Below, piece by piece: positions 33,838 through 47,094 of a DNA stretch of 64,000 bases (within the stretch, counting starts at the first letter, position 1; each line of letters opens with the position of its first letter). A program made the position numbers and the translations under genes. The stretch comes from Cinclus cinclus (lineage: Eukaryota > Chordata > Aves > Passeriformes > Cinclidae): contig NC_085046.1 of NCBI RefSeq assembly GCF_963662255.1, positions 53,972,570 through 54,036,569 on the forward strand, read 5' to 3'. The notes under the pieces were generated by a model, which did no database searches, was not told the origin of the DNA, and saw only the letters and a program-made list of their open reading frames with translations.

Positions 33838-36088
33838 GAGTAGATGTAGGAGTAAAGAATCAATGTTAGGAGTTGGAAATTGTTTTTAGAAGTAGGAAAT
33901 AAATGGTAGAGTTAGGAAATCAATTGTAGAAGTAGGAAATAAATTGTTGTTTCTCTGACACAGTCTCAGAGTGTGGCTTTCTCGGCCTTCTCGTGTTGCC
34001 TTTTCCCTCTGCCCTCAAATGCCAATGTGGGCGGCAACTGGGAGGGGAGGGGATAGGAACATTGTAGCCACAGGGGCCCAGAGGAGCCCTGGCAGGGGCC
34101 TGTGCCCAGTGCTACAGGAAGACAAGAAGCAGCCCCCAGGCCAAGCTTGGGACCCAGCCTGGGAGTCTGGAAAGCTTCCTGCTCTCAACTGCAGGGCAGG
34201 ACAGGCCATCTTCATGGGGCATGAGCTGCAGGCAGCAAGCGAGCTAAAAGGGACAGAAGGAGCCCTCAGCTGGGGTCACAGTCAGTGCTGCAGAGGAAAG
34301 CAAAACTTCTCGGGATCCAGAGCCAATGTGGCCTGAGGGAAAGTTCCTTCTTGACCCCAGGGCTACTGATTGGCCGTGTTGAAAAGGGGCTCTGGAATGA
34401 AGGCAGCCAGTGGAAACACCGGTCGCCTTGGAGACCCACATGCCATCCTGCCTGATCAGCAGAGTCAGCTGCACAGGACAACCCAGGGTCTGCCCGGCCA
34501 AGTGCCAGTGGCACAATAGGTAGAGTCTGCAAGGATGCTCCAGGAAGTCCCTGATGCAAAGAGATGGAGAGATGCTTCGTTGGTGTGGCTAGCTTTTAGC
34601 TGTCAGAATAAACCAAAACTCTTGTAGGGATCTTCAGAAGATCCCGCCCTTCAAAATGACAATGGCCTGCACCGAGAGAGGGGCCAGCTTCCAGTTTGAT
34701 GCCGCCCTGAGCACTGAAGGGGATGAGTGGAGGGAAAGAGCCAAGAGGAAGGATGGATTTGAACAAATCCACAGGATTCCTGCCAAGCCATTGAAGCCTA
34801 AGTGCAGATGTATCCTTGGCCAAGGAAATGAGTGACTTGAGATGGCGACAAGTCAGATGTGTACAGGCGAGAAACGCAAGGCCTCTATTTAAGGAGGGTT
34901 CCGAACAATCAAGAGAGCTTTTGTCACGTGGATCACCGAGGGTTGTGTGTCTGTCTCCAGCCAGGACCGCGGTTACCGTTCTACTCAACGACAGCAGAGA
35001 TTTTCTCCCCGTTTTGGACCGTTTTTGGTTTGCCCAAAAGGGTGCTTGATGCTTCTTTTTCAGTTCTCTCTCCATCGTCAACTTGATGTTTCAATGGGAT
35101 GAGGAGAGCAACAGCGGGTTGCAAGGGTCACTGAGCTAAGGACCACACCATCGTGCCCGTCAACAGCGATCCAATGGGGCTGTGGAGAAGAAAAGAAATG
35201 GGAATTGAAAAGCAACCTGGCAAGAAGTTGATGCGGAGACTGGCAGGAGATGTCAGCATGTGCTCGCCTGTCCGAGTGGCGCAGGCGAGCAGCACTGAGA
35301 ATAGAGAAGAAGGGCTGTCATGTCACGGGATTTAAAGCAGCCAAGCCACGTGCCTGATGTACACAGAAGCCTCCCGTGCCAAAAGTGGGAAACTAGCAGG
35401 TAATGTGCTTCTAGAGGAGAAATGCTGGGACTGAGGTGGCCAAATGATTATAAAATCTGAGGCAAGAAATAGGGAATGATGGCATGGCCCACGTACCCCA
35501 TGTTTTCTCCTGAGGCCGTGTACTTGCAGGGGCTAAAGGCCCGCTCTGGCAGATTTGGAAGGCAGTCAAGGCAGCCAGGCGAGAGCAGTGACATCAGCGT
35601 GACATCAGCGGCCCACAAACCGCATGGGTGGCAACCTCAGTGAGCAAAGCATTGTGACCTCACATCCCTCACTGCTTATGTTTGGGCACAGACAGAGCTG
35701 GGCTCAGACCGGCTCGCGCCTGGACTCCTGGCAAGCGTGCCTGCGAGGACTGGAAGCCCGCGAGGTCCTTGGGAGCTGCTGTGGGCAAGTCTGGGTTGTG
35801 ATTCCCACGCCTTTGCCTGTTTCCTTAGCCATACGTGGTTGAGGAAGCCAAGCAGTGTGAGCGGTGCTTGCGGCGGCACAGGTGAGCGGTGCAGGAAAGG
35901 ACTACGGGGTGGCCGTGGGCTGGGCGATGGTGTCTGGGGAGCTGTGAGTGTGTGGTGTCCTTCTTGAGGGGCCTGGGCGCTCCTTTGAGCCGCCCATCTC
36001 CCTGGGACAGCAAGTGACCTGTTTTGCAGCGTGTCACACCAGCAGGAGGGAGCAGCTGCTGTGCCCAGCTCTGCTGCAAGCCACAAGC
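33838..36088 (+). other. Spacer 10/11: 3' UTR of copy 10 and 5' exons of copy 11
   Basis: Length is 2251 bp. Poly(A) signals are at 33898-33903 and 33938-33943. Candidate exon 1 is 35320-35399, exon 2 is 35829-35881 and intron 2 is 35882-36029. Variants GGAGACCCAC and CCTGATCAGC near 34430-34460 occur only here and in spacer 11/12. Confidence 0.75.
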
Positions 36089-36918
36089 ATGGCCACGGAG
36101 ACAGACTGGAACTGCCCCATCTGCCGTGACGGTCCCGGTGAAAAGGCTTCTGTAACACCGTGCGTCCACCAGTTCTGCCTGGGCTGCATTGTGCGCTGGG
36201 TCAAGACCAAGCCATTGTGCCCCCTGTGCAGGCAGCCTATCAAGAGCATCGTTTACTCTGTTCGGTCGGAGGAAGACTTTCTGGAGATAGCTCTCCCAAG
36301 CTCCTCAGACTCATGGGCTGCTGGTCACCAGGATGAGCAGGGGGCTGCGGAGCGCATGCCCAGCACCTATGTAGCTGGCTTCCCAGCTGAGCTCTGGGCT
36401 GGCATTTTCCAGGACTGCTCAGAAATCCTGGAGCCCCTGCTGCCCTGGCTGAACCAGGAGCTTTCGCAGCTGCTCAGGACCCACTGGTGGGAGGTGGCTC
36501 TGGCACAGAGTGTGGTCGTAGCCAATTTGTGCTACTATGGGCTGAGGCAGGAGGCCTTGGTCCAGGAGCTGCAAGGCCTGCTGCAGGAGCAGACGGTGGC
36601 ATTTGTGCGCCGGCTCATTGACACTGCTGCTGACAGGTGCAGTGATGAGATCCTGCGGCGGATGAACCTCCTGAACTCCCATGCTCAGGAGGAAGAGGAG
36701 CAGGAGCAGGAGGAAGAGGAGGAGGGTCCCAAAGGCATCACTGCCTCCCTCCAGGGGACTCTCACCCCCATGGTGGCCTCCTCCCACAGCCCTATGGTCT
36801 CCAATGTGGAAGCAGACAGTGGAACATTGGAAGCCACGCTGCGTGAGGGGCCCAGCCGCTCTCCATCCATGCCCGTCCATGCAGAGCGGGAGCAGCCCCA
36901 GGACGAGCCTGGCGAGGC

Positions 36919-36960
<42 letters not shown>

Positions 36961-37147
36961 AGGCCCCTCTGCCCAAGGCTGCAGCCGCAGCCGTCGTGCT
37001 CCTGGCCGGGACACGGACAGCGTGCCCAAGGAGCGCCGGCGCCCCACAAAGAGGAAGGCCTCTAGACCTCAGGACTCTCCCCAGCCCCCAAAAAGGCCGT
37101 CCCGCCAGCGCAAGCCCAAGCCAAGGCCCCTTGATTGTAGGAAGTAG
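36089..37147 (+). CDS. Topors-like RING E3 ligase, copy 11 (352 aa)
   Basis: It encodes exactly the copy 10 protein, including the private linker Ser and the GCG-initiated 13-codon Ala run (36917-36955). The two units are 3310 bp apart and show only one difference that I noticed (T at 35521, G at 38831), so this is a very recent duplication, or possibly an assembly artefact. Confidence 0.85.
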
Positions 37148-39398
37148 GAGTAGATGTAGGAGTAAAGAATCAATGTTAGGAGTTGGAAATTGTTTTTAGA
37201 AGTAGGAAATAAATGGTAGAGTTAGGAAATCAATTGTAGAAGTAGGAAATAAATTGTTGTTTCTCTGACACAGTCTCAGAGTGTGGCTTTCTCGGCCTTC
37301 TCGTGTTGCCTTTTCCCTCTGCCCTCAAATGCCAATGTGGGCGGCAACTGGGAGGGGAGGGGATAGGAACATTGTAGCCACAGGGGCCCAGAGGAGCCCT
37401 GGCAGGGGCCTGTGCCCAGTGCTACAGGAAGACAAGAAGCAGCCCCCAGGCCAAGCTTGGGACCCAGCCTGGGAGTCTGGAAAGCTTCCTGCTCTCAACT
37501 GCAGGGCAGGACAGGCCATCTTCATGGGGCATGAGCTGCAGGCAGCAAGCGAGCTAAAAGGGACAGAAGGAGCCCTCAGCTGGGGTCACAGTCAGTGCTG
37601 CAGAGGAAAGCAAAACTTCTCGGGATCCAGAGCCAATGTGGCCTGAGGGAAAGTTCCTTCTTGACCCCAGGGCTACTGATTGGCCGTGTTGAAAAGGGGC
37701 TCTGGAATGAAGGCAGCCAGTGGAAACACCGGTCGCCTTGGAGACCCACATGCCATCCTGCCTGATCAGCAGAGTCAGCTGCACAGGACAACCCAGGGTC
37801 TGCCCGGCCAAGTGCCAGTGGCACAATAGGTAGAGTCTGCAAGGATGCTCCAGGAAGTCCCTGATGCAAAGAGATGGAGAGATGCTTCGTTGGTGTGGCT
37901 AGCTTTTAGCTGTCAGAATAAACCAAAACTCTTGTAGGGATCTTCAGAAGATCCCGCCCTTCAAAATGACAATGGCCTGCACCGAGAGAGGGGCCAGCTT
38001 CCAGTTTGATGCCGCCCTGAGCACTGAAGGGGATGAGTGGAGGGAAAGAGCCAAGAGGAAGGATGGATTTGAACAAATCCACAGGATTCCTGCCAAGCCA
38101 TTGAAGCCTAAGTGCAGATGTATCCTTGGCCAAGGAAATGAGTGACTTGAGATGGCGACAAGTCAGATGTGTACAGGCGAGAAACGCAAGGCCTCTATTT
38201 AAGGAGGGTTCCGAACAATCAAGAGAGCTTTTGTCACGTGGATCACCGAGGGTTGTGTGTCTGTCTCCAGCCAGGACCGCGGTTACCGTTCTACTCAACG
38301 ACAGCAGAGATTTTCTCCCCGTTTTGGACCGTTTTTGGTTTGCCCAAAAGGGTGCTTGATGCTTCTTTTTCAGTTCTCTCTCCATCGTCAACTTGATGTT
38401 TCAATGGGATGAGGAGAGCAACAGCGGGTTGCAAGGGTCACTGAGCTAAGGACCACACCATCGTGCCCGTCAACAGCGATCCAATGGGGCTGTGGAGAAG
38501 AAAAGAAATGGGAATTGAAAAGCAACCTGGCAAGAAGTTGATGCGGAGACTGGCAGGAGATGTCAGCATGTGCTCGCCTGTCCGAGTGGCGCAGGCGAGC
38601 AGCACTGAGAATAGAGAAGAAGGGCTGTCATGTCACGGGATTTAAAGCAGCCAAGCCACGTGCCTGATGTACACAGAAGCCTCCCGTGCCAAAAGTGGGA
38701 AACTAGCAGGTAATGTGCTTCTAGAGGAGAAATGCTGGGACTGAGGTGGCCAAATGATTATAAAATCTGAGGCAAGAAATAGGGAATGATGGCATGGCCC
38801 ACGTACCCCATGTTTTCTCCTGAGGCCGTGGACTTGCAGGGGCTAAAGGCCCGCTCTGGCAGATTTGGAAGGCAGTCAAGGCAGCCAGGCGAGAGCAGTG
38901 ACATCAGCGTGACATCAGCGGCCCACAAACCGCATGGGTGGCAACCTCAGTGAGCAAAGCATTGTGACCTCACATCCCTCACTGCTTATGTTTGGGCACA
39001 GACAGAGCTGGGCTCAGACCGGCTCGCGCCTGGACTCCTGGCAAGCGTGCCTGCGAGGACTGGAAGCCCGCGAGGTCCTTGGGAGCTGCTGTGGGCAAGT
39101 CTGGGTTGTGATTCCCACGCCTTTGCCTGTTTCCTTAGCCATACGTGGTTGAGGAAGCCAAGCAGTGTGAGCGGTGCTTGCGGCGGCACAGGTGAGCGGT
39201 GCAGGAAAGGACTACGGGGTGGCCGTGGGCTGGGCGATGGTGTCTGGGGAGCTGTGAGTGTGTGGTGTCCTTCTTGAGGGGCCTGGGCGCTCCTTTGAGC
39301 CGCCCATCTCCCTGGGACAGCAAGTGACCTGTTTTGCAGCGTGTCACACCAGCAGGAGGGAGCAGCTGCTGTGCCCAGCTCTGCTGCAAGCCACAAGC
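37148..39398 (+). other. Spacer 11/12: 3' UTR of copy 11 and 5' exons of copy 12
   Basis: Length is 2251 bp. Poly(A) signals are at 37208-37213 and 37248-37253. Candidate exon 1 is 38630-38709, exon 2 is 39139-39191 and intron 2 is 39192-39339. It differs from spacer 10/11 at 38831. Confidence 0.75.
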
Positions 39399-40234
39399 AT
39401 GGCCACGGAGACAGACTGGAACTGCCCCATCTGCCGTGACGGTCCCGGTGAAAAGGCTTCTGTAACACCGTGCGTCCACCAGTTCTGCCTGGGCTGCATT
39501 GTGCGCTGGGTCAAGACCAAGCCATTGTGCCCCCTGTGCAGGCAGCCTATCAAGAGCATCGTTTACTCTGTTCGGTCGGAGGAAGACTTTCTGGAGATAG
39601 CTCTCCCAAGCTCCTCAGACTCATGGGCTGCTGGTCACCAGGATGAGCAGGGGGCTGCGGAGCGCATGCCCAGCACCTATGTAGCTGGCTTCCCAGCTGA
39701 GCTCTGGGCTGGCATTTTCCAGGACTGCTCAGAAATCCTGGAGCCCCTGCTGCCCTGGCTGAACCAGGAGCTTTCGCAGCTGCTCAGGACCCACTGGTGG
39801 GAGGTGTCTCTGGCACAGAGTGTGGTCGTAGCCAATTTGTGCTACTATGGGCTGAGGCAGGAGGCCTTGGTCCAGGAGCTGCAAGGCCTGCTGCAGGAGC
39901 AGACGGTGGCATTTGTGCGCCGGCTCATTGACACTGCTGCTGACAGGTGCAGTGATGAGATCCTGCGGCGGATGAACCTCCTGAACTCCCATGCTCAGGA
40001 GGAAGAGGAGCAGGAGCAGGAGCAGGAGGAAGAGGAGGAGGGTCCCAAAGGCATCACTGCCTCCCTCCAGGGGACTCTCACCCCCATGGTGGCCTCCTCC
40101 CACAGCCCTATGGTCTCCAATGTGGAAGCAGACACTGGAACATTGGAAGCCACGCTGCGTGAGGGGCCCAGCCTCTCTCCATCCATGCCCGTCCATGCAG
40201 AGCGGGAGCAGCCCCAGGACGAGCCTGGCGAGGC

Positions 40235-40276
<42 letters not shown>

Positions 40277-40463
40277 AGGCCCCTCTGCCCAAGGCTGCAG
40301 CCGCAGCCGTCGTGCTCCTGGCCGGGACACGGACAGCGTGCCCAAGGAGCGCCGGCGCCCCACAAAGAGGAAGGCCTCTAGACCTCAGGACTCTCCCCAG
40401 CCCCCAAAAAGGCCGTCCCGCCAGCGCAAGCCCAAGCCAAGGCCCCTTGATTGTAGGAAGTAG
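39399..40463 (+). CDS. Topors-like RING E3 ligase, copy 12 (354 aa)
   Basis: A137S in the helical region is private. R259L in the linker is shared only with copy 17. The acidic stretch keeps the Glu-Gln pair, unlike neighbouring copies 10, 11 and 13, which is a mosaic pattern. The Ala run is 13 codons beginning with GCG (40233-40271). The RING is unchanged. Confidence 0.85.
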
Positions 40464-42718
40464 GAGTAGATGTAGGAGTAAAGAATCAATGTTAGGAGTT
40501 GGAAATTGTTTTTAGAAGTAGGAAATAAATGGTAGAGTTAGGAAATCAATTGTAGAAGTAGGAAATAAATTGTTGTTTCTCTGACACAGTCTCAGAGTGT
40601 GGCTTTCTCGGCCTTCTCCTGTTGCCTTTTCCCTCTGCCCTCAAATGCCAATGTGGGCGGCAACTGGGAGGGGAGGGGATAGGAACATTGTAGCCACAGG
40701 GGCCCAGAGGAGCCCTGGCAGGGGCCTGTGCCCAGTGCTACAGGAAGACAAGAAGCAGCCCCCAGGCAGGCCAAGCTTGGGACCCAGCCTGGGAGTCTGG
40801 AAAGCTTCCTGCTCTCAACTGCAGGGCAGGACAGGCCATCTTCATGGGGCATGAGCTGCAGGCAGCAAGCGAGCTAAAAGGGACAGAAGGAGCCCTCAGC
40901 TGGGGTCACAGTCAGTGCTGCAGAGGAAAGCAAAACTTCTCGGGATCCAGAGCCAATGTGGCCTGAGGGAAAGTTCCTTCTTGACCCCAGGGCTACTGAT
41001 TGGCCGTGTTGAAAAGGGGCTCTGGAATGAAGGCAGCCAGTGGAAACACCGGTCGCCTTGGAGAGCCACATGCCATCCTGCCTGTTCAGCAGAGTCAGCT
41101 GCACAGGACAACCCAGGGTCTGCCAGGCCAAGTGCCAGTGGCACAATAGGTAGAGTCTGCAAGGATGCTCCAGGAAGTCCCTGATGCAAAGAGATGGAGA
41201 GATGCTTCGTTGGTGTGGCTAGCTTTTAGCTGTCAGAATAAACCAAAACTCTTGTAGGGATCTTCAGAAGATCCCGCCCTTCAAAATGACAATGGCCTGC
41301 ACCGAGAGAGGGGCCAGCTTCCAGTTTGATGCCGCCCTGAGCACTGAAGGGGATGAGTGGAGGGAAAGAGCCAAGAGGAAGGATGGATTTGAACAAATCC
41401 ACAGGATTCCTGCCAAGCCATTGAAGCCTAAGTGCAGATGTATCCTTGGCCAAGGAAATGAGTGACTTGAGATGGCAACAAGTCAGATGTGTACAGGCGA
41501 GAAACGCAAGCCCTCTATTTAAGGAGGGTTCCGAACAATCAAGAGAGCTTTTGTCACGTGGATCACCGAGGGTTGTGTGTCTGTCTCCAGCCAGGACCGC
41601 GGTTACCGTTCTACTCAACGACAGCAGAGATTTTCTCCCCGTTTTGGACCGTTTTTGGTTTGCCCAAAAGGGTGCTTGATGCTTCTTTTTCAGTTCTCTC
41701 TCCATCGTCAACTTGATGTTTCAATGGGATGAGGAGAGCAACAGCGGGTTGCAAGGGTCACTGAGCTAAGGACCACACCATCGTGCCCGTCAACAGCGAT
41801 CCAATGGGGCTGTGGAGAAGAAAAGAAATGGGAATTGAAAAGCAACCTGGCAAGAAGTTGATGCGGAGACTGGCAGGAGATGTCAGCATGTGCTCGCCTG
41901 TCCGAGTGGCGCAGGCGAGCAGCACTGAGAATAGAGAAGAAGGGCTGTCATGTCACGGGATTTAAAGCAGCCAAGCCACGTGCCTGATGTACACAGAAGC
42001 CTCCCGTGGCAAAAGTGGGAAACTAGCAGGTAATGTGCTTCTAGAGGAGAAATGCTGGGACTGAGGTGGCCAAATGATTATAAAATCTGAGGCAAGAAAG
42101 AGGGAATGATGGCATGGCCCACGTACCCCATATTTTCTCCTGAGGCCGTGGACTTGCAGGGGCTAAAGGCCCGCTCTGGCAGATTTGGAAGGCAGTCAAG
42201 GCAGCCAGGCGAGAGCAGTGACATCAGCGTGACATCAGCGGCCCACAAACCGCATGGGTGGCAACCTCAGTGAGCAAAGCATTGTGACCTCACATCCCTC
42301 ACTGCTTATGTTTGGGCACAGACAGAGCTGGGCTCAGACCGGCTCGCGCCTGGACTCCTGGCAAGCGTGCCTGCGAGGACTGGAAGCCCGCGAGGTCCTT
42401 GGGAGCTGCTGTGGGCAAGTCTGGGTTGTGATTCCCACGCCTTTGCCTGTTTCCTTAGCCATACGTGGTTGAGGAAGCCAAGCAGTGTGAGCGGTGCTTG
42501 CGGCGGCACAGGTGAGCGGTGCAGGAAAGGACTACGGGGTGGCCGTGGGCTGGGCGATGGTGTCTGGGGAGCTGTGAGTGTGTGGTGTCCTTCTTGAGGG
42601 GCCTGGGCGCTCCTTTGAGCCGCCCATCTCCCTGGGACAGCAAGTGACCTGTTTTGCAGCGTGTCACACCAGCAGGAGGGAGCAGCTGCTGTGCCCAGCT
42701 CTGCTGCAAGCCACAAGC
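40464..42718 (+). other. Spacer 12/13: 3' UTR of copy 12 and 5' exons of copy 13
   Basis: Length is 2255 bp. Poly(A) signals are at 40524-40529 and 40564-40569. Candidate exon 1 is 41950-42029 with a private Cys-to-Trp change (TGG at 42007-42009). Exon 2 is 42459-42511 and intron 2 is 42512-42659. Confidence 0.75.
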
Positions 42719-43789
42719 ATGGCCACGGAGACAGACTGGAACTGCCCCATCTGCCGTGACGGTCCCGGTGAAAAGGCTTCTGTAACACCGTGCGTCCACC
42801 AGTTCTGCCTGGGCTGCATTGTGCGCTGGGTCAAGACCAAGCCATTGTGCCCCCTGTGCAGGCAGCCTATCAAGAGCATCGTTTACTCTGTTCGGTCGGA
42901 GGAAGACTTTCTGGAGATAGCTCTCCCAAGCTCCTCAGACTCATGGGCTGCTGGTCACCAGGATGAGCAGGGGGCTGCGGAGCGCATGCCCAGCACCTAT
43001 GTAGCTGGCTTCCCAGCTGAGCTCTGGGCTGGCATTTTCCAGGACTGCTCAGAAATCCTGGAGCCCCTGCTGCCCTGGCTGAACCAGGAGCTTTCGCAGC
43101 TGCTCAGGACCCACTGGTGGGAGGTGGCTCTGGCACAGAGTGTGGTCGTAGCCAATTTGTGCTACTATGGGCTGAGGCAGGAGGCCTTGGTCCAGGAGCT
43201 GCAAGGCCTGCTGCAGGAGCAGACGGTGGCATTTGTGCGCCGGCTCATTGACACTGCTGCTGACAGGTGCAGTGATGAGATCCTGCGGCGGATGAACCTC
43301 CTGAACTCCCATGCTCAGGAGGAAGAGGAGCAGGAGCAGGAGGAAGAGGAGGAGGGTCCCAAAGGCATCACTGCCTCCCTCCAGGGGACTCTCACCCCCA
43401 TGGTGGCCTCCTCCCACAGCCCTATGGTCTCCAATGTGGAAGCAGACACTGGAACATTGGAAGCCACGCTGCGTGAGGGGCCCAGCCGCTCTCCATCCAT
43501 GCCTGTCCATGCAGAGCGGGAGCAGCCCCAGGACGAGCCTGGCGAGGCAGCAGCAGCAGCAGCAGCAGCAGCAGCCGCAGCAGCAGCAGCAGCAGCAGGA
43601 GAAGGCCCCTCTGCCCAAGGCTGCAGCCGCAGCCGTCGTGCTCCTGGCCGGGACACGGACAGCGTGCCCAAGGAGCGCCGGCGCCCCACAAAGAGGAAGG
43701 CCTCTAGACCTCAGGACTCTCCCCAGCCCCCAAAAAGGCCGTCCCGCCAGCGCAAGCCCAAGCCAAGGCCCCTTGATTGTAGGAAGTAG
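42719..43789 (+). CDS. Topors-like RING E3 ligase, copy 13 (356 aa)
   Basis: A163G and the Glu-Gln deletion mark the right subfamily. The Ala run is 17 codons (43547-43597), as nine GCA, one GCC and seven GCA, a structure shared with copies 15 and 16 although these keep the Glu-Gln pair. Other domains match copy 10. Confidence 0.85.
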   Translation: MATETDWNCPICRDGPGEKASVTPCVHQFCLGCIVRWVKTKPLCPLCRQPIKSIVYSVRSEEDFLEIALPSSSDSWAAGHQDEQGAAERMPSTYVAGFPAELWAGIFQDCSEILEPLLPWLNQELSQLLRTHWWEVALAQSVVVANLCYYGLRQEALVQELQGLLQEQTVAFVRRLIDTAADRCSDEILRRMNLLNSHAQEEEEQEQEEEEEGPKGITASLQGTLTPMVASSHSPMVSNVEADTGTLEATLREGPSRSPSMPVHAEREQPQDEPGEAAAAAAAAAAAAAAAAAGEGPSAQGCSRSRRAPGRDTDSVPKERRRPTKRKASRPQDSPQPPKRPSRQRKPKPRPLDCRK

Positions 43790-46044
43790 GAGTAGATGTA
43801 GGAGTAAAGAATCAATGTTAGGAGTTGGAAATTGTTTTTAGAAGTAGGAAATAAATGGTAGAGTTAGGAAATCAATTGTAGAAGTAGGAAATAAATTGTT
43901 GTTTCTCTGACACAGTCTCAGAGTATGGCTTTCTCGGCCTTCTCCTGTTGCCTTTTCCCTCTGCCCTCAAATGCCAATGTGGGCGGCAACTGGGAGGGGA
44001 GGGGATAGGAACATTGTAGCCACAGGGGCCCAGAGGAGCCCTGGCAGGGGCCTGTGCCCAGTGCTACAGGAAGACAAGAAGCAGCCCCTAGGCAGGCCAA
44101 GCTTGGGACCCAGCCTGGGAGTCTGGAAAGCTTCCTGCTCTCAACTGCAGGGCAGGACAGGCCATCTTCATGGGGCATGAGCTGCAGGCAGCAAGTGAGC
44201 TAAAAGGGACAGAAGGAGCCCTCAGCTGGGGTCACAGTCAGTGCTGCAGAGGAAAGCAAAACTTCTCGGGATCCAGAGCCAATGTGGCCTGAGGGAAAGT
44301 TCCTTCTTGACCCCAGGGCTACTGATTGGCCGTGTTGAAAAGGGGCTCTGGAATGAAGGCAGCCAGTGGAAACACCGGTCGCCTTGGAGAACCACATGCC
44401 ATCCTGCCTGTTCAGCAGAGTCAGCTGCACAGGACAACCCAGGGTCTGCCCGGCCAAGTGCCAGTGGCACAATAGGTAGAGTCTGCAAGGATGCTCCAGG
44501 AAGTCCCTGATGCAAAGAGATGGAGAGATGCTTCGTTGGTGTGGCTAGCTTTTAGCTGTCAGAATAAACCAAAACTCTTGTAGGGATCTTCAGAAGATCC
44601 CGCCCTTCAAAATGACAATGGCCTGCACCGAGAGAGGGGCCAGCTTCCAGTTTGATGCCGCCCTGAGCACTGAAGGGGATGAGTGGAGGGAAAGAGCCAA
44701 GAGGAAGGATGGATTTGAACAAATCCACAGGATTCCTGCCAAGCCATTGAAGCCTAAGTGCAGATGTATCCTTGGCCAAGGAAATGAGTGACTTGAGATG
44801 GCAACAAGTCAGATGTGTACAGGCGAGAAACGCAAGGCCTCTATTTAAGGAGGGTTCCGAACAATCAAGAGAGCTTTTGTCACGTGGATCACCGAGGGTT
44901 GTGTGTCTGTCTCCAGCCAGGACCGCGGTTACCGTTCTACTCAACGACAGCAGAGATTTTCTCCCCGTTTTGGACCGTTTTTGGTTTGCCCAAAAGGGTG
45001 CTTGATGCTTCTTTTTCAGTTCTCTCTCCATCGTCAACTTGATGTTTCAATGGGATGAGGAGAGCAACAGCGGGTTGCAAGGGTCACTGAGCTAAGGACC
45101 ACACCATCGTGCCCGTCAACAGCGATCCAATGGGGCTGTGGAGAAGAAAAGAAATGGGAATTGAAAAGCAACCTGGCAAGAAGTTGATGCGGAGACTGGC
45201 AGGAGATGTCAGCATGTGCTCGCCTGTCCGAGTGGCGCAGGCGAGCAGCACTGAGAATAGAGAAGAAGGGCTGTCATGTCACGGGATTTAAAGCAGCCAA
45301 GCCACGTGCCGGATGTACACAGAAGCCTCCCGTGCCAAAAGTGGGAAACTAGCAGGTAATGTGCTTCTAGAGGAGAAATGCTGGGACTGAGGTGGCCAAA
45401 TGATTATAAAATCTGAGGCAAGAAAGAGGGAATGATGGCATGGCCCACGTACCCCATATTTTCTCCTGAGGCCGTGGACTTGCAGGGGCTAAAGGCCCGC
45501 TCTGGCAGATTTGGAAGGCAGTCAAGGCAGCCAGGCGAGAGCAGTGACATCAGCGTGACATCAGCGGCCCACAAACCGCATGGGTGGCAACCTCAGTGAG
45601 CAAAGCATTGTGACCTCACATCCCTCACTGCTTATGTTTGGGCACAGACAGAGCTGGGCTCAGACCGGCTCGCGCCTGGACTCCTGGCAAGCGTGCCTGC
45701 GAGGACTGGAAGCCCGCGAGGTCCTTGGGAGCTGCTGTGGGCAAGTCTGGGTTGTGATTCCCACGCCTTTGCCTGTTTCCTTAGCCATACGTGGTTGAGG
45801 AAGCCAAGCAGTGTGAGCGGTGCTTGCGGCGGCACAGGTGAGCGGTGCAGGAAAGGACTACGGGGTGGCCGTGGGCTGGGCGATGGTGTCTGGGGAGCTG
45901 TGAGTGTGTGGTGTCCTTCTTGAGGGGCCTGGGCGCTCCTTTGAGCCGCCCATCTCCCTGGGACAGCAAGTGACCTGTTTTGCAGCGTGTCACACCAGCA
46001 GGAGGGAGCAGCTGCTGTGCCCAGCTCTGCTGCAAGCCACAAGC
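43790..46044 (+). other. Spacer 13/14: 3' UTR of copy 13 and 5' exons of copy 14
   Basis: Length is 2255 bp. Poly(A) signals are at 43850-43855 and 43890-43895. Candidate exon 1 is 45276-45355, exon 2 is 45785-45837 and intron 2 is 45838-45985. Small private substitutions occur at about 43925 (GAGTATGG) and 44090 (CCCCTAGG). Confidence 0.75.
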
Positions 46045-46875
46045 ATGGCCACGGAGACAGACTGGAACTGCCCCATCTGCCGTGACGGTCCCGGTGAAAA
46101 GGCTTCTGTAACACCGTGCGTCCACCAGTTCTGCCTGGGCTGCATTGTGCGCTGGGTCAAGACCAAGCCATTGTGCCCCCTGTGCAGGCAGCCTATCAAG
46201 AGCATCGTTTACTCTGTTCGGTCGGAGGAAGACTTTCTGGAGATAGCTCTCCCAAGCTCCTCAGACTCATGGGCTGCTGGTCACCAGGATGAGCAGGGGG
46301 CTGCGGAGCGCATGCCCAGCACCTATGTAGCTGGCTTCCCAGCTGAGCTCTGGGCTGGCATTTTCCAGGACTGCTCAGAAATCCTGGAGCCCCTGCTGCC
46401 CTGGCTGAACCAGGAGCTTTCGCAGCTGCTCAGGACCCACTGGTGGGAGGTGGCTCTGGCACAGAGTGTGGTCGTAGCCAATTTGTGCTACTATGGGCTG
46501 AGGCAGGAGGCCTTGGTCCAGGAGCTGCAAGGCCTGCTGCAGGAGCAGACGGTGGCATTTGTGCGCCGGCTCATTGACACTGCTGCTGACAGGTGCAGTG
46601 ATGAGATCCTGCGGCAGATGAACCTCCTGAACTCCCATGCTCAGGAGGAAGAGGAGCAGGAGCAGGAGGAAGAGGAGGAGGGTCCCAAAGGCATCACTGC
46701 CTCCCTCCAGGGGACTCTCACCCCCATGGTGGCCTCCTCCCACAGCCCTATGGTCTCCAATGTGGAAGCAGACACTGGAACATTGGAAGCCACGCTGCGT
46801 GAGGGGCCCAGCCGCTCTCCATCCATGCCCGTCCATGCAGAGCGGGAGCAGCCCCAGGACGAGCCTGGCGAGGCG

Positions 46876-46907
<32 letters not shown>

Positions 46908-47094
46908 AGGCCCCTCTGCCCAAGGCTGCAGCCGCAGCCGTCGTGCTCCTGGCCGGGACACGGACAGCGTGCCCAAGGAGCGCCGGCGCCCCACAAAGAG
47001 GAAGGCCTCTAGACCTCAGGACTCTCCCCAGCCCCCAAAAAGGCCGTCCCGCCAGCGCAAGCCCAAGCCAAGGCCCCTTGATTGTAGGAAGTAG
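46045..47094 (+). CDS. Topors-like RING E3 ligase, copy 14 (349 aa)
   Basis: R191Q at the end of the helical region is private. The acidic stretch lacks the Glu-Gln pair, and the Ala run is ten codons starting with GCG (46873-46902), the shortest in the right subfamily. RING and tail are unchanged. Confidence 0.85.
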
